Shown piece by piece: positions 63,786 to 64,000 of a stretch of DNA of 64,000 nt. The stretch's first letter is position 1, and each line of letters begins with the position of its first letter. The DNA is from Leifsonia shinshuensis (GTDB lineage Bacteria; Actinomycetota; Actinomycetes; Actinomycetales; Microbacteriaceae), in contig NZ_JACCFL010000001.1 of NCBI RefSeq assembly GCF_013410375.1, positions 3,348,001 to 3,412,000 of the forward strand. Reading direction: 5' to 3'. Position numbers and translations under genes: made by a program. The notes below the pieces were generated by a model, which saw only the letters and a program-made list of their open reading frames with translations, ran no database searches and was not told where the DNA came from.

Positions 63786-64000
63786 CAGGGACCTTCGCAC
63801 CGCACACAGACCGGCCGGCCGAGCCGGACGTCGCCCCCGCGGTCTCCCCCACCGTGCGGCGCACGGCCCGGCGGGCGGTCCCGTGGATCGTCCTCGCCGC
63901 GATCGCGGTGCTCGTCGCCCTCTCCGGCCTCCTGCTGAACGGCGGCGGCGCCGTCGTGGGCGACCCGCTGAGCTCGACCAACCCGGGCCCGGCCGGCGGC
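63782..64000 (+). CDS. DUF4350-domain protein (5' end only)
   Basis: The first 73 codons are in the window. A polar N-terminus (MTGTFAPHTDRPAEPDV) is followed by one membrane helix (about 39-60, VPWIVLAAIAVLVALSGLLL) and the start of a domain LSSTNPGPAGG, as at the beginning of DUF4350. ATG overlaps the DUF4129 stop by 4 nt. A MoxR-type ATPase gene would be expected next. Confidence 0.75.
   Translation, partial: MTGTFAPHTDRPAEPDVAPAVSPTVRRTARRAVPWIVLAAIAVLVALSGLLLNGGGAVVGDPLSSTNPGPAGG

Overview
The window is high-GC, gene-dense actinobacterial chromosome. Actinobacteria-specific markers include a fused 2-oxoglutarate decarboxylase/dehydrogenase (kgd), a WhiB1-type protein, PdtaS, SigH with an RsrA-type anti-sigma factor, and mtrA-mtrB-lpqB. 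The overall style (many GTG starts, ATGA overlaps, Leifsonia-like proteins) suggests Microbacteriaceae; the family is inferred, the phylum is well supported. I see no tRNA, rRNA, insertion sequence, prophage or CRISPR array, and no gene-free gap longer than about 240 bases.

Layout. 1-10 kb: the end of an amidase gene, a GntR(YtrA)-ABC transporter operon with a two-palindrome control region, a lipoprotein with an apparent frameshift, and a run of small accessory genes (VOC, SMR exporter, EXPERA membrane protein, GNAT acetyltransferase, uracil-DNA glycosylase, phosphoribosyltransferase, MFS, nucleotidyltransferase). 10.5-14.7 kb: metY and metX (direct-sulfhydrylation methionine synthesis) flanking a dehydrogenase and a potassium channel. 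14.7-17.9 kb: a three-gene signalling cassette of histidine kinase, kinase-like membrane protein without a phosphoacceptor, and LuxR-type regulator. 18-27.6 kb: MFS, thiamine-binding-type protein, GT87-like mannosyltransferase, NAD(P)HX dehydratase, HAD hydrolase, Old Yellow Enzyme, and two CNNM/CorC membrane proteins. 27.6-35.3 kb: GuaB1, kgd, and an ars locus (arsR diverging from arsC) containing an unannotated 22-residue Cys-rich peptide, then an epoxide hydrolase. 35.3-38.1 kb: an arylsulfatase remnant, an MFS exporter and a two-domain VOC protein.

38.1-64 kb is a conserved actinobacterial core: rsrA-sigH / aroA-rsgA, whiB1 / pdtaS, an Rv3235-like gene, secA, hpf, comF-like, lpqB-mtrB-mtrA. 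From memory this matches the order around Rv3219-Rv3246c of Mycobacterium tuberculosis. It is interrupted by bcp, satP and a five-gene peptide transporter (42.8-47.8 kb) and by a small, less GC-rich membrane gene between secA and hpf. The window ends in a GPDPase-membrane / DUF4129 / DUF4350 operon.

Two patterns recur. First, at least 14 start codons lie exactly 6 nt after an -10-like NANNNT hexamer, which implies leaderless transcription on a large scale. Second, several gene ends are marked by a locus-specific 13-21 nt motif present two or three times as inverted or direct copies. The most attractive candidate for something undescribed is the Cys-rich mini-gene plus hairpins between the ArsR operators and arsC.
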